A DNA stretch of 64,000 bases from Marisa cornuarietis (taxonomy: Eukaryota > Mollusca > Gastropoda > Architaenioglossa > Ampullariidae): contig SMMW01000003.1 of NCBI GenBank assembly GCA_004794655.1, forward strand, positions 19,052,501-19,116,500. The letters are read 5' to 3'. Below are positions 47,063 to 60,500 of this stretch, in pieces. The notes beneath the pieces are model-generated. The model searched no databases and was not told the DNA's origin. It worked only from the letters and a program-made list of their open reading frames with translations. The position numbers and the translations under genes were made by a program. How positions within the stretch are numbered: the first letter of the stretch is position 1; each line of letters begins with the position of its first letter.

Positions 47063-48488
47063 CAACAGAATAATGTTCATATGTCTTATTTTAACATTAA
47101 TTAGATTAAATGTAGAGTCCTTTTTGGCACACTTCCTATTAAGCGTTAATCAGACAAGTTTTTAGATGATCTAGATTATCGCACTAACCTTCTGTTATCC
47201 AAATGTACTGCAATGTGATGTCAGTAAATGTAGCAAGTGAGTGAAATAAAGTTTCACGAAAAAGATGGTTATAAACAATGGGAGGAGTTTTATTAGATAG
47301 TTTATTATTCGTTGGACTGCCGGTCTCTGTGCTGCAAGGTATAAAATAACAAATTTTATCCATTTAAGATTACAGGAGTTTGGCGTTGTAAGAAGTAATG
47401 AAATAAATTACGAGATTTGTATCCATTGCTTTAGCATACCACTTGGTTGCTATGGAGATATATGCCATTTGCGCTTCAGTGCGCCTTCTGAATTTTTATT
47501 TATGGCTTTGTCCTTAAAACTGTGGACAATAAACTATTCAGCGAGTAAAAAAATATTATCACTGTGAGTCAAACACCACACAGCTTTTGCGTTATTTCCA
47601 AAAGTTCAAAAACTATTGCTTATATAATAGTTCTTGTTATGTTAAGGCTAAGTTTTATTTTCCAATAACCTACTCCTATACCTTACCTCTACCATCTGGT
47701 GGGAATGAATTAACGGTTTGGAGACATTGGTGCCTATGATATGAAGCTTCACTGGGAGGGAGGTAAGAGAATTAGAGTTGCGCTACTTAAAAATTTGGAG
47801 TACTAGGCAAAACGGGCTTCTTTCTAAGAAAAGAGTGTTAGTGGGTCCTTACAACAGATATCCACAGAACAATTTAAACTTCTTTGTGTTTAATGCATGC
47901 GCGCACTCGAGAAAGAAACTGCTAAAATTACTCTATAAAGAAAGTAAGTAAAACCAAAGGTTGAAATATCTCTTTGATGTTCTCGATCAATGACATTTCA
48001 GGTTGAAAGCCTGTCTTGTTTCTTGAGCGTTCTGAATGCGCAGTTTAGATGGGGAAGGCAAAACTATGGATGGTATATAGTACTCTCGCTCGCCGGCGTT
48101 CACTCAAGGGAAAATATAATACCCTATCTCTACACGTTGTGAATCTTGTGAAATTATTTTGGGAAAGATAAATGCCAACGGAAAATCAGGAAAATGCGAT
48201 CTCTCTTGAGTTAATGGAGAAAGTGGAAAGCAGAATAGCTAAAGAACCTTGAGGCGCGTTGTCTGGTGCAGCAAAATGTCCCCAGATAACCAAGCCTTTG
48301 AATGGGAGTCTTATTCAGGCTGCACAGAGAGTTGAGGACATTGCACACGAGCATCAAAGTAGCAGGATCATGACGTCACAGTAAGCATTCGACGTCACGT
48401 GCGCTGTTAGATGCTGGCTCCCGACTCTCGCACAAAGAGTTGTCAGTCCGCGTACGAGTAACAGCTGCCGCGACTGTCACTATACTTA
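47063..48488. other. Intergenic, no gene recognised
   Basis: Nothing recognised. A CpG-bearing stretch at 48370-48480 borders the MITE end. Confidence 0.35.
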
Positions 48489-48560
48489 AGGTGACCAGAC
48501 GTTTCGGTAGCGAAAGCGGGACGCGTGCCGATGATGGTGTCGTCACCGACAAAGAGCGCC
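48489..48560. mobile_element. Solitary terminus of the GGTGACCAGACG MITE family
   Basis: GGTGACCAGACGTTTCGG and GCGAAAGCGGGACGCG match the end of the element at 28393-28688. The opposite end was not found. Confidence 0.45.
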
Positions 48561-48635
48561 GAAAAAAAAAGAGAGAGGGGGGAACCTCGTGAATCGAGGC
48601 TGGTCTACACAGTAGATCCTTGATACCATGTTATA

Positions 48636-50066
48636 CTGCTTCAAATTTCGTTTATCATTGGCTCTGAAGGAGTACAAGTCAACAAAAGCCTATATAATTC
48701 ATAGATGCTGCTTGATCTTGTTTTATTTGCACTCTTACAATATACATGATAACATATAACAATCCGCAAGAAAGCCTAATCTTTACAATAACTTTCAAAT
48801 TACCCATTGTATTTGCTTCAAAATTTGTTCACTATGTGGGACTTAATCAACAATAGCCTATTTAATACATAGATGCTACTTGATCTTGTTTTATTTGCAG
48901 TTTTACATTATACAGGAAAATAAAGCGGTCAGTCTGGAATACTAATATTTACAATACCTTTCACAATACCAATTAAATTTGCTTCTAACCTTGTTTATTA
49001 GTGGGACTGAGTACAAGTCTTAAATAGATTATATAATTCATAGATACTACACGATTTTGTTTTATTTGCAGTCTTAAAATATACATGATAATATATAGCG
49101 GTCATTCTGAAAGACTAATCTTTACAATAACTTTCACAATACCAATTGGATTTTCTTCAAATTTGGTTTATCAGTGGGACTGAAGGAGTACAAGTCAACA
49201 AAAGCCTATATAATTCATAGATATTGCTTGATCTTGTTTTATTCGCACTCTTACACAATACATGATAATAATGTTATATTACCTACTGCCTGTAAGCCTA
49301 CTTTTTTGTATAACTTTCACAATACCCATCGGATTTGCTTCAAATTTTCTTTATTAGTGGGCCTGTACGATTACAAGTCAACAATAACCCATATGATTCA
49401 TAGATGCTGCTTGATCTTGTTTTATTTGCACTATGCATAATAGTATATACCGTACAGCCTGTAAGCCTAATCTTTGCAATAGCTTTCACAATACCCATTG
49501 GATTTGCTTCAAATTTTCTTTTTTAGTGGGACTGAATGAGTACATGTGAACAATAACCTAAATAATTGCATAGATGCTGCTTGATCTTGTTTTATTTGCA
49601 CTCATACAATATACATGATAATATATAGCGTACAGCATGTAAGCCTAATCTTTTAAATATTTGTCACAATACCCAATGGATTTGCTTCAAATTTAATTTC
49701 TTAGTAGGATTGTAGAAGTAAAAGTCCAAAATGACCTAAATGATTCATACATGCTGGTTGAACTTGTTTTATTTGCCATCTTAGAATATACATAATAATA
49801 TAGAGCGTACAACCTCAAAGCTTATTCTTTACAATAACTTTTACAATATCCATTAGATTTGCTTCAATTTTGGTTTATAATTGGGACTAAAAGAGTAAAA
49901 GTCAACAACAGCCTATATAATTCATAGATGCTGCTTGATCTTGTTTTATGTGCACTCTTATAATATACATTATTATATATAGCGTGCAGTCTGAAAGCTT
50001 AACTTTACAATTATTTTTACATTACCTACTGGATTTGCTTTAAATTTGGTCAGTCTGAAATCCTAA
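48636..50066. repeat. Satellite array, left (diverged) block, ~176-bp monomer
   Basis: About eight monomers with the core CATAGATGCTGCTTGATCTTG and CTTTACAATAACTTTCACAA. This block has the variants GTGGGACTGA and GTACAAGTCAAC instead of GTGTGACTGA and CACAACACAAAAA of the right block, and its monomers are more diverged from each other. Confidence 0.9.
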
Positions 50067-50942
50067 TCTTTGACAAAGCGAAGCGTGACACGCGTCCTGC
50101 TTTGCACGAACCGCACGTGAGGTTTAACAAACTAGAGGTCCTATTTATTGCATGTGGTAGAGAAATATGAACATTGTGCCGCCACTACACACATTCCACT
50201 CTAAAGCCTACGAGTGAGGGGTACTAAATGAAATGCGAAAAGCTGTGACTTGACCAATCAATTTACAATTCCCAATAATGATGATAAGAATATGTTTTAA
50301 AACAACGTCCGGCAACGTGATAGTGTATATTACACTGCACCATCTGGTATTCTTGCTAGATCTTTTCATAAACATGTTTTATTACATAGTATGACTTCAG
50401 AAACGTCGAAAAACGGAGCATTGGCAAAACTTGTCAAATCCCGAAGAAAATTTATTGCAGTTTCATTAAAAACAGCAGTGGGAAGCGTGAATGTCCGTAA
50501 TAGCTTGTATCATTGCAAGAAACTACTTGATCTTCCCTTATGTACGAAGTTACTGGTTGATGCTTTATCAAAATGTATCAGGATTAACTTTACCAGCACC
50601 TAGATTAACAAGAATAAAGAATATAGCATGAAGTAAAGGAGTTGGCAGTTATCGGGTTATATACCCGCCGAAGCCTAACTTGACACGGGGCCTGTATAGC
50701 ACGGAAAGCACGTGTAGCTTAAAAAAAACCGTGCTACCATGTGTTGCACGGGAGAGACAGATACAGTGTGCTGATTCTACATCCAGCATCCTAACTGCGG
50801 CCGCCAAGCTTGACACGGGGGCCTGCATTGCACGGATCGCACGTGAGATTTAACAAACTCGATGTCTCATGTACTGCAAATGACAGAGAGGTATGTACAC
50901 TGTGATGCCAATACACTCATCTCCCTCTAAAACCTTACCCTT
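50067..50942. repeat. Non-satellite block with three copies of a GACACGGG repeat
   Basis: A stretch running TGACACG.G.CCTG, TTGCACG, GCACGTGAG.TTTAACAAACT and then a CTC/GTC..AT...TGCA body occurs at 50087-50210 and 50815-50938. A third partial copy (CTTGACACGGGGCCTGTATA) is at 50680. The block interrupts the satellite. A 70-codon frame at 50391-50603 lies between copies. Confidence 0.65.
50391..50603 (+). CDS. 70-codon ORF of unknown origin between the repeat copies
   Basis: ATG at 50391, stop at 50603. The product starts MTSETSKNGALAKLVKSRRK and is basic, with no known domain. An AATAAAG word lies about 15 bases downstream. Could be a remnant of a transposon protein or chance. Confidence 0.25.
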   Translation: MTSETSKNGALAKLVKSRRKFIAVSLKTAVGSVNVRNSLYHCKKLLDLPLCTKLLVDALSKCIRINFTST

Positions 50943-51152
50943 TAGATTCGCTTCAAAGATTGTTTATTAGTGGGAAATAAGGAGTACAAGTCAGTTATAG
51001 GATATATATTTCGTTGATGCTGCTTGATCTTGTTTTATTCGAACTCTTACAACATATATGATAACATATAAAGTGTGAAAACCTAAACTTTACAATAACT
51101 TTCTCAATACTCATTGGATTTGCTTCAAATTTGGTTTACTAGTGTGACTGAA
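50943..51152. repeat. Satellite block between two insertions
   Basis: About 1.2 monomers, ending GGTTTACTAGTGTGACTGAA at the 5' edge of the RTE insertion. Confidence 0.85.
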
Positions 51153-53070
51153 CTGAAGCAGAAGATCAGCCAGTGTCAAGACCAGCAGGAAAAAGAAGAG
51201 CTCAGAGCAAAGTACTGGGAGATGAACCGAGAAGTGAAGAAGAGTGCAAGAGGCGACAAGAGACAGTTCGCACACAGGATGACAGAAGAGGCAGAACAAG
51301 CAGCTGGGCAAAATAACATGAAAAGACTATACGAAATTACAAGAACTCTGTCAGGACGGAAAAACATCAATGCATGCAGGCCAGTAAAAAATAAAAATGG
51401 CAACGTCATTACTGGGGATGCAGAACAAAGATCTCGCTGGGCAGAACATTTTAAAGAAATACTGAACCGGCCACCACCAGCAACAATTTTGGACATTGCC
51501 CCAGCCACCGAGCAACTCCAGGTGAACACCAACCCACCAACCAAGGCAGAAATCATCAAAGCCATCAAGTCTCTGAAAACTGGTAAGGCGGCAGGCCCAG
51601 ATGGCATTCCTGCAGAGGCACTCAAGGCGGATCCAACAGCCGCAGCAGAGATGCTACACCCCCTGCTGCAGAAAATTTGGAAGCAGGAGCAAGTTCCAGC
51701 AGACTGGAAACTTGGCTATCTGGTAAAGCTACCCAAGAAAGGTGACCTGACCCAGTGCAGCAAATGGCGTGGGATTATGCTACTGTCCATTCCCAGCAAG
51801 GTGCTGACCAGAATCATGCTGGACAGACTGAAGAATGCCCTAGACAAGAGACTGCGGTAAGAACAGGCAGGCTTTCGGCAGGGTAGATCATGCACAGACC
51901 ATATTGCTACACTGCGAATCATTATTGAACAGTCCATCGAATGGCAGTCCCCACTATACATGACATTTGTGGACTTTGAGAAGGCATTTGATTCCGTAGA
52001 CAGAGAGACCATCTGGAAGTTGATGCAGCACTACGGATTTCCACCAAAGTTCATTGCCATCATCCAACAGCTGTATGAGGACTCGACATGCCAGGTGATC
52101 CACAATGGGAAGCTGACGGACCCCTTTGCAGTGAGGACTGGAGTAAGGCAAGGTTGCATGCTCTCGCCGACAATCTTCCTGATCGTCATAGACTGGATCA
52201 TGAGAAGAACAACCTCTAACAGCAACACAGGCATTCAATGGACCTTTGCCATGCAACTTGAGGATCTCGACTTTGCAGACGACATCAGCCTGCTGTCCCA
52301 CAAGCAACAACATGCACAGACAAAGCTCACTCGGCTCTCAGAAGAAGCAGCGACAACTGGCCTGACAATCAACATCAAGAAGACAGAGGTAATGCGGATC
52401 AACAACAAGCAAGAAGCCCCACTTCAGCTACACGGGGAATGTATTACAGAGACTGACCGCTTCACCTACCTAGGCAGCATAGTCACCAAGGATGGAGGTG
52501 CTGATGAAGATGTAAGAAGCAGAATAAATAAAGCCAGGCAAGCATTCCACATCCTGCGACCCATCTGGAATTCCAAGGCACTATCTCAGCATACCAAGAT
52601 CCGCATCTTTCATACGAACGTAAAATCTGTCCTTCTATATGGGTCTGAGACATGGCGTGTAACAAACAACATCACCAGGAAGATTCAAACATTCATAAAC
52701 AGATGTCTGCAGCACATTTTCAACATCAGATGGCCCGAGAGAATCTCCAATGCATACCTGTGCGAGAGAGCCAACCAGAAACCTGCCAGCCAAGACATCA
52801 AGAAGCGAAAGTGGGGCTGGATCGGCCACACCCTGCGAAAGCCGGCCGAAAATTTAACACGACAAGCTCTGGACTGGAACCCACAGGGGAGACGCAGGGC
52901 TGGGAGACCCAGACAGACGTGGAAAAGATCGGTCCACAGCGAGGCGGAGGCAGCTGGAATGACATGGACCCAACTGGGGAGGGAGGCCCAGAACCGGGTT
53001 CGCTGGCGTGGTGTAGTTGCAGCCCTATGCTCCACTGGGGGCGAAAAGGAATCAGAAGAAGAAGAAGTGG
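51153..53070 (+). mobile_element. RTE-like LINE inserted in the satellite
   Basis: Retrotransposon reverse transcriptase with its C-terminal domain, 5'-truncated before the endonuclease. The frame runs ELKQKISQCQDQQEKEELRA, TGKAAGPDGIPAEALK, VKLPKKGDLTQCSKWRGIML, then stop TAA at 51858-51860, then in the same frame EQAGFRQGRSCTDHIATLRI, TFVDFEKAFDSVDRETIWKL (motif A), TGVRQGCMLSP, DFADDISLLSHK (catalytic, near 52272), FTYLGSIVTKDGG, VLLYGSETW and GWIGHTLRKP. The 3' end is GAA-rich. GACTGAA flanks both sides (51146-51152 and 53071-53077), consistent with a target duplication. Apart from one stop it is intact, so insertion is recent compared with the array. Confidence 0.92.
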
Positions 53071-53326
53071 GACTGAAGGAGTACAACACAAAAATAGCCT
53101 ATATAATTCATAGATGCTGCTTGATCTTGTTTTATTTGCACTCTTACAATACACATGATAGTAGATAGCTGACAGAAGGAAAACCTAATCTTTACAATAA
53201 CTTTCACAATACCCATTGGATTTGCTTCAAATTTGGTTTACTAGTGTGACTGACGGAGTACAACACAAAAATAGCCTATATTTTATAGATGCTGCTTGAT
53301 CTTGGTTTATTTGCACTCTTACAATA
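53071..53326. repeat. Satellite block between two insertions
   Basis: About 1.5 monomers, ending CTCTTACAATA at the edge of the next insertion. Confidence 0.9.
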
Positions 53327-54538
53327 AGAGTAAGAGTCGGTTTCTTACGCCATTCATCGCATGATTTTGTTTGGATCTACAGTTTGATCTATACCTACAG
53401 ACTGCATTTGCTGCGTGGTCATGAACTGTAGACAGTCATACCTGCTGTGGGCTCTGGTTCTCGCCGTGACCTGCTGCCTGCCTTTTTCATAACAGGACTG
53501 CCAGAACTAGCGGTCACACAGATCCTGTGGGTTATTCTACATGCTCTGAAATACTTGCATAGTGGAGGTAACATACACAGGGGCGTGTCTCACTGGCATC
53601 CACAACTCTCTCCACAATCGTTACGACTGGCGCCAGTGAACAGACTATGACTACCCCAACATGCTGTTGATTGCCTCCTGTGTCTCTATCCAGAAATTCT
53701 TGAACAGAATCTGGCTTTTATGGTGATTTTAAAACTAACCTGATGATTGTACTACAAGAATTCGGATGTTTCAATGATTCTAAATGATTCTAAAATGAAC
53801 CCATGCAACTGCAACTGTGAGCACATCCATGTCATTGAGCTTTCCGTACTAAATGAACTGCAAAACATGAAATAAATGTGTGAGCTCACCGACAATCCTT
53901 CTCAAACAGAACGATGCGAATAATGGAGGAAGAAACATCCTGCATAAACCTCTGCATTGATTCCAAGGTTACCTTGTCGGCCATGGCGGCGATTGACGTT
54001 GGAGCGCAATCCGGCTTTACCAAACATCAGATCTCGACACATTAGAGAGCTGTTTTCTAAGAAAAAGACCTGCTTGTTTTGTAGTTTATGGAATTCGACA
54101 TCTTCTGATGCCAATATTAATCAGTGTGTATTTCGTGTCCACAAAAACCGCTATCTATTTTTTCACAGTTGATTTTAGAGCACTATGCTTTAGTCCCCAT
54201 GTTTTGGGTATAAACTTAAAGCTTATTTTTTCCTCTAGTAATACTAACATGTTCAACAACAATCATATGCATGTGTAAGAATAGTTATCTGTACATGTGA
54301 AACGATGTAGAGAAATCTATGTATGTTTCTATTAATGTTGACGTGTCCGTGTGTCTATTTGTTCACGTGTGCGTTGAAATTACCATTATGAATTTTAATT
54401 TTTTTCCTGGTTGCTTCAAGGGGCACTTTTCTCTCTTTTCTTGTTGAAAGATTTTTCTTTAAAAAGCGCAGTGAGCCTGGTTTTTGCTGGGGAACTGCGC
54501 TATAAAAGCTAACAATATTATTATTATTATTATTATTA
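53327..54538 (+). mobile_element. 1.2-kb retro-insert with ATT tail in the satellite
   Basis: Flanked by TTACAATA on both sides (53319-53326 and 54539-54546; the first TT of the right copy could belong to the tail). It ends GCGCTATAAAAGC...AATATTATTATT, an L2-type tail. The 5' third is a decayed STRAD-like coding piece. The middle (53760-54440) is unassigned, with an AATAAA at 53870. Confidence 0.65.
53370..53740 (+). pseudogene. STRAD-like pseudokinase retro-pseudogene fragment
   Basis: STRAD proteins are catalytically dead kinases that activate LKB1 with MO25 (family knowledge). Here one frame with stops reads YRLHLLRGHEL, stop, TVIPAVGSGSRRDLLPAFF, then GLPELAVTQILWVILHALKY and LHSGGNIHRGVSHWHPQLSP. 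After a stop at 53648 and an apparent deletion of about 20 codons comes LPQHAVDCLLCLYPEILEQN. The order matches human STRADA: PYRATFIADNELW, GSAKDLI, NELAIAYIL, HRSVKASHI, LPWLSPEVLQQN. No introns are visible across these blocks, so it looks processed. It is non-functional. Confidence 0.75.
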
Positions 54539-57500
54539 TTACAATACACGCGGTAATACAGCTCAAAGAAGGAAAAATTAATCTTTACAATTACTTTCCC
54601 AATACCCATTGGATTTGCTTCAAATTTAGTTTACTAGTGTGACTGAAGGAGTACAACACAAAAATAGCCTATATAATTCATAGATGCTGCTTGATCTTGT
54701 TTTATTTGCACTCTTACAATACACTTGATAATATATAGCTGACAGAAGGAAAACCTAATCATTACAATAACTTTCACAATACTCATTGGATTTCCATAAA
54801 ATGTGCTCTATTTGTGTGACTGAAGGAGTATAACACAAAAATCGCCTATATAATTCATACATGCTGCTTGATCTTGTTTTATTTGCACTCTTACAAAACA
54901 CGTCGAGACATTGCTAAAAGAAGGAAAACCTAAACTTTACAATAACCTTCACAATAGTCATTGGATTTGCTATAAATTTGGTTTACTAGTGTGACTGAAG
55001 GAGCTCAACACAAAAATAGCCTATATAATTCATAGATGCTGATTGATCTTGTTTTATTTGCACTCTTACAAAACACATGGTGACATTGCTCAAAGAAGGA
55101 AAACCTAAACTTTTACAATAACTTTCACAGTAGTCATTGAATTTGCTTCAAATATGGTTTACTAGTGTGACTAAAGAATTACGACACTAAAATATCCTTT
55201 ATAATTCATAGATGCTGCTTGATCTTGTTTAATTTGCACTCTTACAATGCACACTGTAATATATAGCTAACAGAAGGAAAACCTAATCTTTACAATAACT
55301 TTCACAATAGTAATAGGATTTGCTTCAAAGTTGACTTACTAGTGTGACTGAAGGAGTGCAACACAAAAAAGCCTATATAATTCATAGATCCTGCTTGATC
55401 TTGTTTTATTTGCACTCTTACAAAACACGTGGAGACATTGCTTAAAGAAGGAAAACCTAAACTTTACAATAACTTTCACAATAGTCATTGGTTTTGCTTC
55501 AAATTTGGTTTACTAGTGTACCTGAAGAAGTACGACACAAAACTATCCTTTATAATTCATAGATATTGCTTAATCTTTTTTTATTTCCACTCTTATAATG
55601 CACACTCTAATATATAGCTGACAGAAGGAAAACCTAATCTTTACAATAACTTTCATAATAGTCATAGGACTTGCTTCAAATTTAGTTCACTAGTGTGACT
55701 CAAGGAGTACGACACAAAAATAGCCTTTATAATTCATAGATATTGCTTGATCTTCTTTTATTTGCACTCTTATAATGCACACTGTAATATAGAGCTGACA
55801 AAAGGAAACACTAATCTTTACAATACCTTTCACAATAGTCATAGGATTTGCTTCAAATTTGGTTTACTAGTGTGACTGAAGGAGCTCAACACAAAAAAAG
55901 CCTATATAATTCATAGATGCTGATTGATCTTGTTTTATTTGAACTCTTACAAAACACGTGGTGACATTGCTCAAAGAAGGAAAAGCTAATCTTTACAATA
56001 ACTTTCACAATATTCATTAGATTTGCTTCACATTAGGTTGACTAGTGTGACTGAAGGAGTGCAACACAAGAAATAGCCTATGTAATTCATAGATGCTGCT
56101 TGATCTTGTTTTATTTCCACTCTTACAATGCACAATGTAATATATAGCTGACTGAAGGAAAACCTAATCTTTACAATAACTTTCTCAATATTCATTGGAT
56201 TCGCTTCAAATTTGGTTTACTAGTGTGACTGAAGGAGCACAACACAAAAATAGCCTATATAATTCATAGATCCTGCTTGATCTTGTTTTTTTTTGCACTC
56301 TTACAAAATACGTGGTGACATTGCTAAAAGAAGGAAAACCTAAACTTTACAATAACTTTCACAATAGTCATTGGATTTGCTCCAAATTTGGTTTACTAGT
56401 GTGACTGAAGGATTACGAAACTAAAATATCCTTTATAATTCATAGATGCTGCTTTATCTTGTTTTATTTGCACTCTTACAATGCACACTGTAATATATAG
56501 CTGACAGAAGGAAAACCACTTCTTTACAATAACGTTCACAATAGTCATTATATTTGCTTCAAATTTGGTTTACTAGTGTGACTGAAGGAGTGCAACACAA
56601 AAATAGCCTATATAATTCATAGATGCTGCTTGATCTTGTTTTATTTGCACTCTTACAATGTACACTGTAAAATATAGCTGACAGAAGGAAAACCTAAATA
56701 TACAATAACTTTCACAATAGTCATTGGATTTGCTTCAAAGTTGACTTACTAGTGTAAATGAGGGAGCACAACACAAAAAAGTCTATATAATTCATAGATG
56801 CTGCTTTATCTTGTTTTATTTCAACTCTTACAAAACACGTTGTGACATTGATCAAAGAAGGAAAACTTATCGTTACAAGAACTTTCACAATAGTCATTGC
56901 ATTTGCTTCAAATTTGGTTTACTAGTGTCACTGAAGGAGAGCAACACAAAAATAGCCTATAAAATTCATAGATGCTGATTGATCTTGCTTTTTTTTGCAC
57001 TCTTAAAAACACGTGGTGACATTACTGAAAGAAGGAAAACCTAAACTTTACAATAACGTTCACAATATTTATTGGATTTGCTTTAAATTTGGTTTACTAG
57101 TGTGACTGAAGGAGTACGGCACAAAAGTATCCTTTATAATTCATAGATGCTGCTTGATCATGTTTTATTTGCACTCTTACGAAAAACATGATAAAATAAA
57201 GCTCAAAGAAGAAAAACCTAATCTTTACAATAACTTTCACAATATTCATTGGATTTGCTTCAAATTTGGTTTACCAGTGTCACTGAAGCAATGCAACACA
57301 AAAATAGCGTATATAATTCATAGATGCTGATTGATCTTGCTTTTTTTTGCACTCTTACAAAACACGTGGTGACATTGCTCAAAGAAGGAAAACCTAAACA
57401 TTACAATAACTTTCACAATATTTATTGGATTTGCTTTAAATTTGGTTTACTAGTGTGACTGAATGAGCACAACAAAAAAATATCTTTTATAATTCATAGA

Positions 57501-60500
57501 TGCTGCTTGATCTTGTTTTTTTTGCACTCTTACGTAAAACATTATAATATATAACTCAAAGAAAGAAAACCTAATCTTTACAATAACTTTCACAATAGTT
57601 ATTGGATTTGTCTCAAATTTGGTTTACTAGTGTAACTGAAGGAGTAAAACACAAAAAGCCTATATAATTCATAGTTGCTGCTTGATCTTCTTTTATTTGC
57701 ACTCTTACAATGCAGACTGTAATATATAGCTGACAGAAGGAAAACCTAATCTTTACAATAACTTTCACAATAGTCATTGGAATTGCTTCAAATTTGGTTT
57801 ACTAGTATGACTGAAGGAGCACAACACAAAAATAGCCTATATAATTCATAGATGCAGATTGATTTTGTTTTATTTGCACTTTTACAAAACACATAGTCTC
57901 TTTGGTCAAAGAAGAAAATCCTAAACTTTACAATAACTTTCACAATAGTCAATCGATTTGCTTCCAATTTGGATAACTATTGTGACGAAAGGAGTACGAC
58001 AGAAAATTATCCTCTATAATATATAAATGCTGCTTGATCTTGTTTTAATTGCACTCTTACGAAAAACATGATAATATATAGCTCAATGAGGGAAAACCGA
58101 ATCTTTACAATAACTTTCACAATATTCATTGGATTTGCTTTAGATTTGGTTTACTAGTGTGACTGAAGAAAAACGGCACAAAAATATCCTTTATAATTCA
58201 TAGATGCTGCTTGATCATGTTTTATTTGCACTCTAACGAAAAACATGATAAAATATAGCTTAAAGAAGGAAAACCTAATCTTTACGAGAACTTTCACAAT
58301 AGTCATTGGATTTGCTTCAAATTTGGTTTACTAGTGTGACTGAAGGAGCTCAACACAAAAATAGCCTATATAATTCATAGATGCTGATTGATCTTATTTT
58401 ATTTGCACTCTTACAAAACACGTGGTGACATTGCTCAAAGAAGGAAAACCTAAACTTTTACAATAACTTTCACAATAGTCATTAGATTTGTTTTAAATTT
58501 GGTTTACTACTGTGACTGAAGGAACACAACACAAAAATATCGTTTATAATTCATACATGCTGCTTGATCTTGTTTTATTTGCACTCTTACGAAAAACATG
58601 ATAATATATAGCTCAAAGAAGGAAAACCTAATCTTTACAATAACTTTCACAATAGTCATTGGATTTGCTTCAAATTTGGTTTACTAGTGTGATTGAAGTA
58701 GTACGACACAAAAATATCCTTTATAATTCATAGATATTGCTTGATCTTCTTTTATTTGCACTCTTTTAATGCACACTGTAATATATATCTGAGAGATGAA
58801 AAACCTAATCTTTACAATAACTTTCACATTACTCATAGGATTTGCTTCGGATTTGGTTTTCTAGTGTGACTGAAGAATCACAACACAAAAATAGCCTATA
58901 TAATTCATAGATGCTGATTGATCTTGTTTTATTTTCACTCTTAGAAAACACATGGTGACATTGCTCAAAGAAGGAAAACCTAAACTTTACAATAACTTTT
59001 ACAATAATGATTGGATTTGCTTCAAATTTGGATTACTAGTGTGACTGAACGAGTGCAACACAAAAATAGCCTATATAATTAGTAGATGCTGCTTGATCTT
59101 GTTTTATTTGCTCTCTTACAATGCACACTGTAATATATAACTGACTGAACGAAAACCTAATCTTTACAATAACTTTTACAATATTTATTTGATTTGCTTG
59201 AAATATGATTTCCTAGTGTGACCGAAGGAGCACAACCCAAAAATATTCTTTTTAAACCATAAATGCTGCTTGATCTTGTTTTATTTGCACTCTTACAATG
59301 CACACTGTAATATATAGCTGACAGAACGAAAACCTAATCTTTACAATAACTTTCACAATAGTCATTGGATCTGCTTTAAAGTTGGCTCACTAGTGTGACT
59401 GAAAAAGCACAACACAAAAATAGCCTATATAATTCATAGATGCTGATTGATCTTGTTTTATTTGCACTCTTAGAAAACAGACGGTGCCATTGCTCAAAGA
59501 AAGAAAACCTAATCTTTACAATAACTTTCACAATAGTAACTAGATTTGCTTCAAAGTTGGCTTACTAGTGTGACTGAAGGAGCACAACACAAAAATAGCC
59601 TATATAATTCATAGATGCTGCTTGATATTGTTTTTTTTTTACACTGTTACGAAAATCATGATAATATATAGCTCAAAGAAGGAAAACCTAATCTTTACAA
59701 TAACTTTCACAATAGTTATGGGATTTGTTTCAAATTTGGTTTACTAGTGTCACTGAACGAGTGCAAGAGAAAAAAAGCCTATATAATTCATAGATGCTGC
59801 TTGATCTTGTTTTATTTGCACTCTTACAATGCACACTGTAATACATAGCTGACAGATAGAAAACCTTATCTTTACAATAACGTTCACAACATTCATTGGA
59901 TTTGCTTCAAATTTGGTTTACTAGTGTCACTGAAGGAGCACAACACAAAAATAGCCTATATAATTCATAGATGCTTATTGATCTTGTTTTATTTGCACTC
60001 TTACGAAAAACATGATATTATATAGCTCAAAGAAGGAAAATTTACTCTTTACAATAACGTTCACAATAGACATTGGTTTTGCTTCAAATTTGGTTTACTT
60101 GTGTGACTGAAGGAGCACAACACAAAAATAGCATATATAATTCATAGATCCTGCTTGATCTTGTTTTATTTGCACTCTTACAATGCACACTGTAATATAT
60201 AGCTGACAGAAGGAAAACCTAATCTTTATAATAACATTCACAATAGTCATTGGATTTGCTTCAAATTTGGTTTACTAGTGTCACTGAAAAAGTGCAACAC
60301 AAAGATAGCCTATATAATTCATAGATGCTCATTAATCTTGCTTTATTTGCACTCTTACGAAAAAAATGATAATATAAAGCTCAAAGAAGGAAAACCTAAT
60401 CTTTACAATAACTTTCACAATAGTCATCGGATTCGATTTAAGTTTAGTTTACTACTGTGACTGAAGAAGTGCAACACAAAAATAGCCTATGTAATTCATA

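Noticed and set aside
50795..50815. GCGGCCGCCAAGCTT looks like a cloning-vector polylinker (NotI plus HindIII)
   Set aside because: The same context appears in related form in the neighbouring repeat copy (GCCGAAGCCTAACTTGACAC), so it is natural repeat sequence rather than vector.
51114..51152. Start of the RTE open frame at MDLLQIWFTSV
   Set aside because: These codons are the satellite core (GGATTTGCTTCAAATTTGG) read through; the LINE begins at about 51153.
49174..60460. Repeated short open frames in the satellite (near 49174, 55429 and 60278)
   Set aside because: They are in-phase accidents of a 176-bp non-coding monomer and are broken in most copies.
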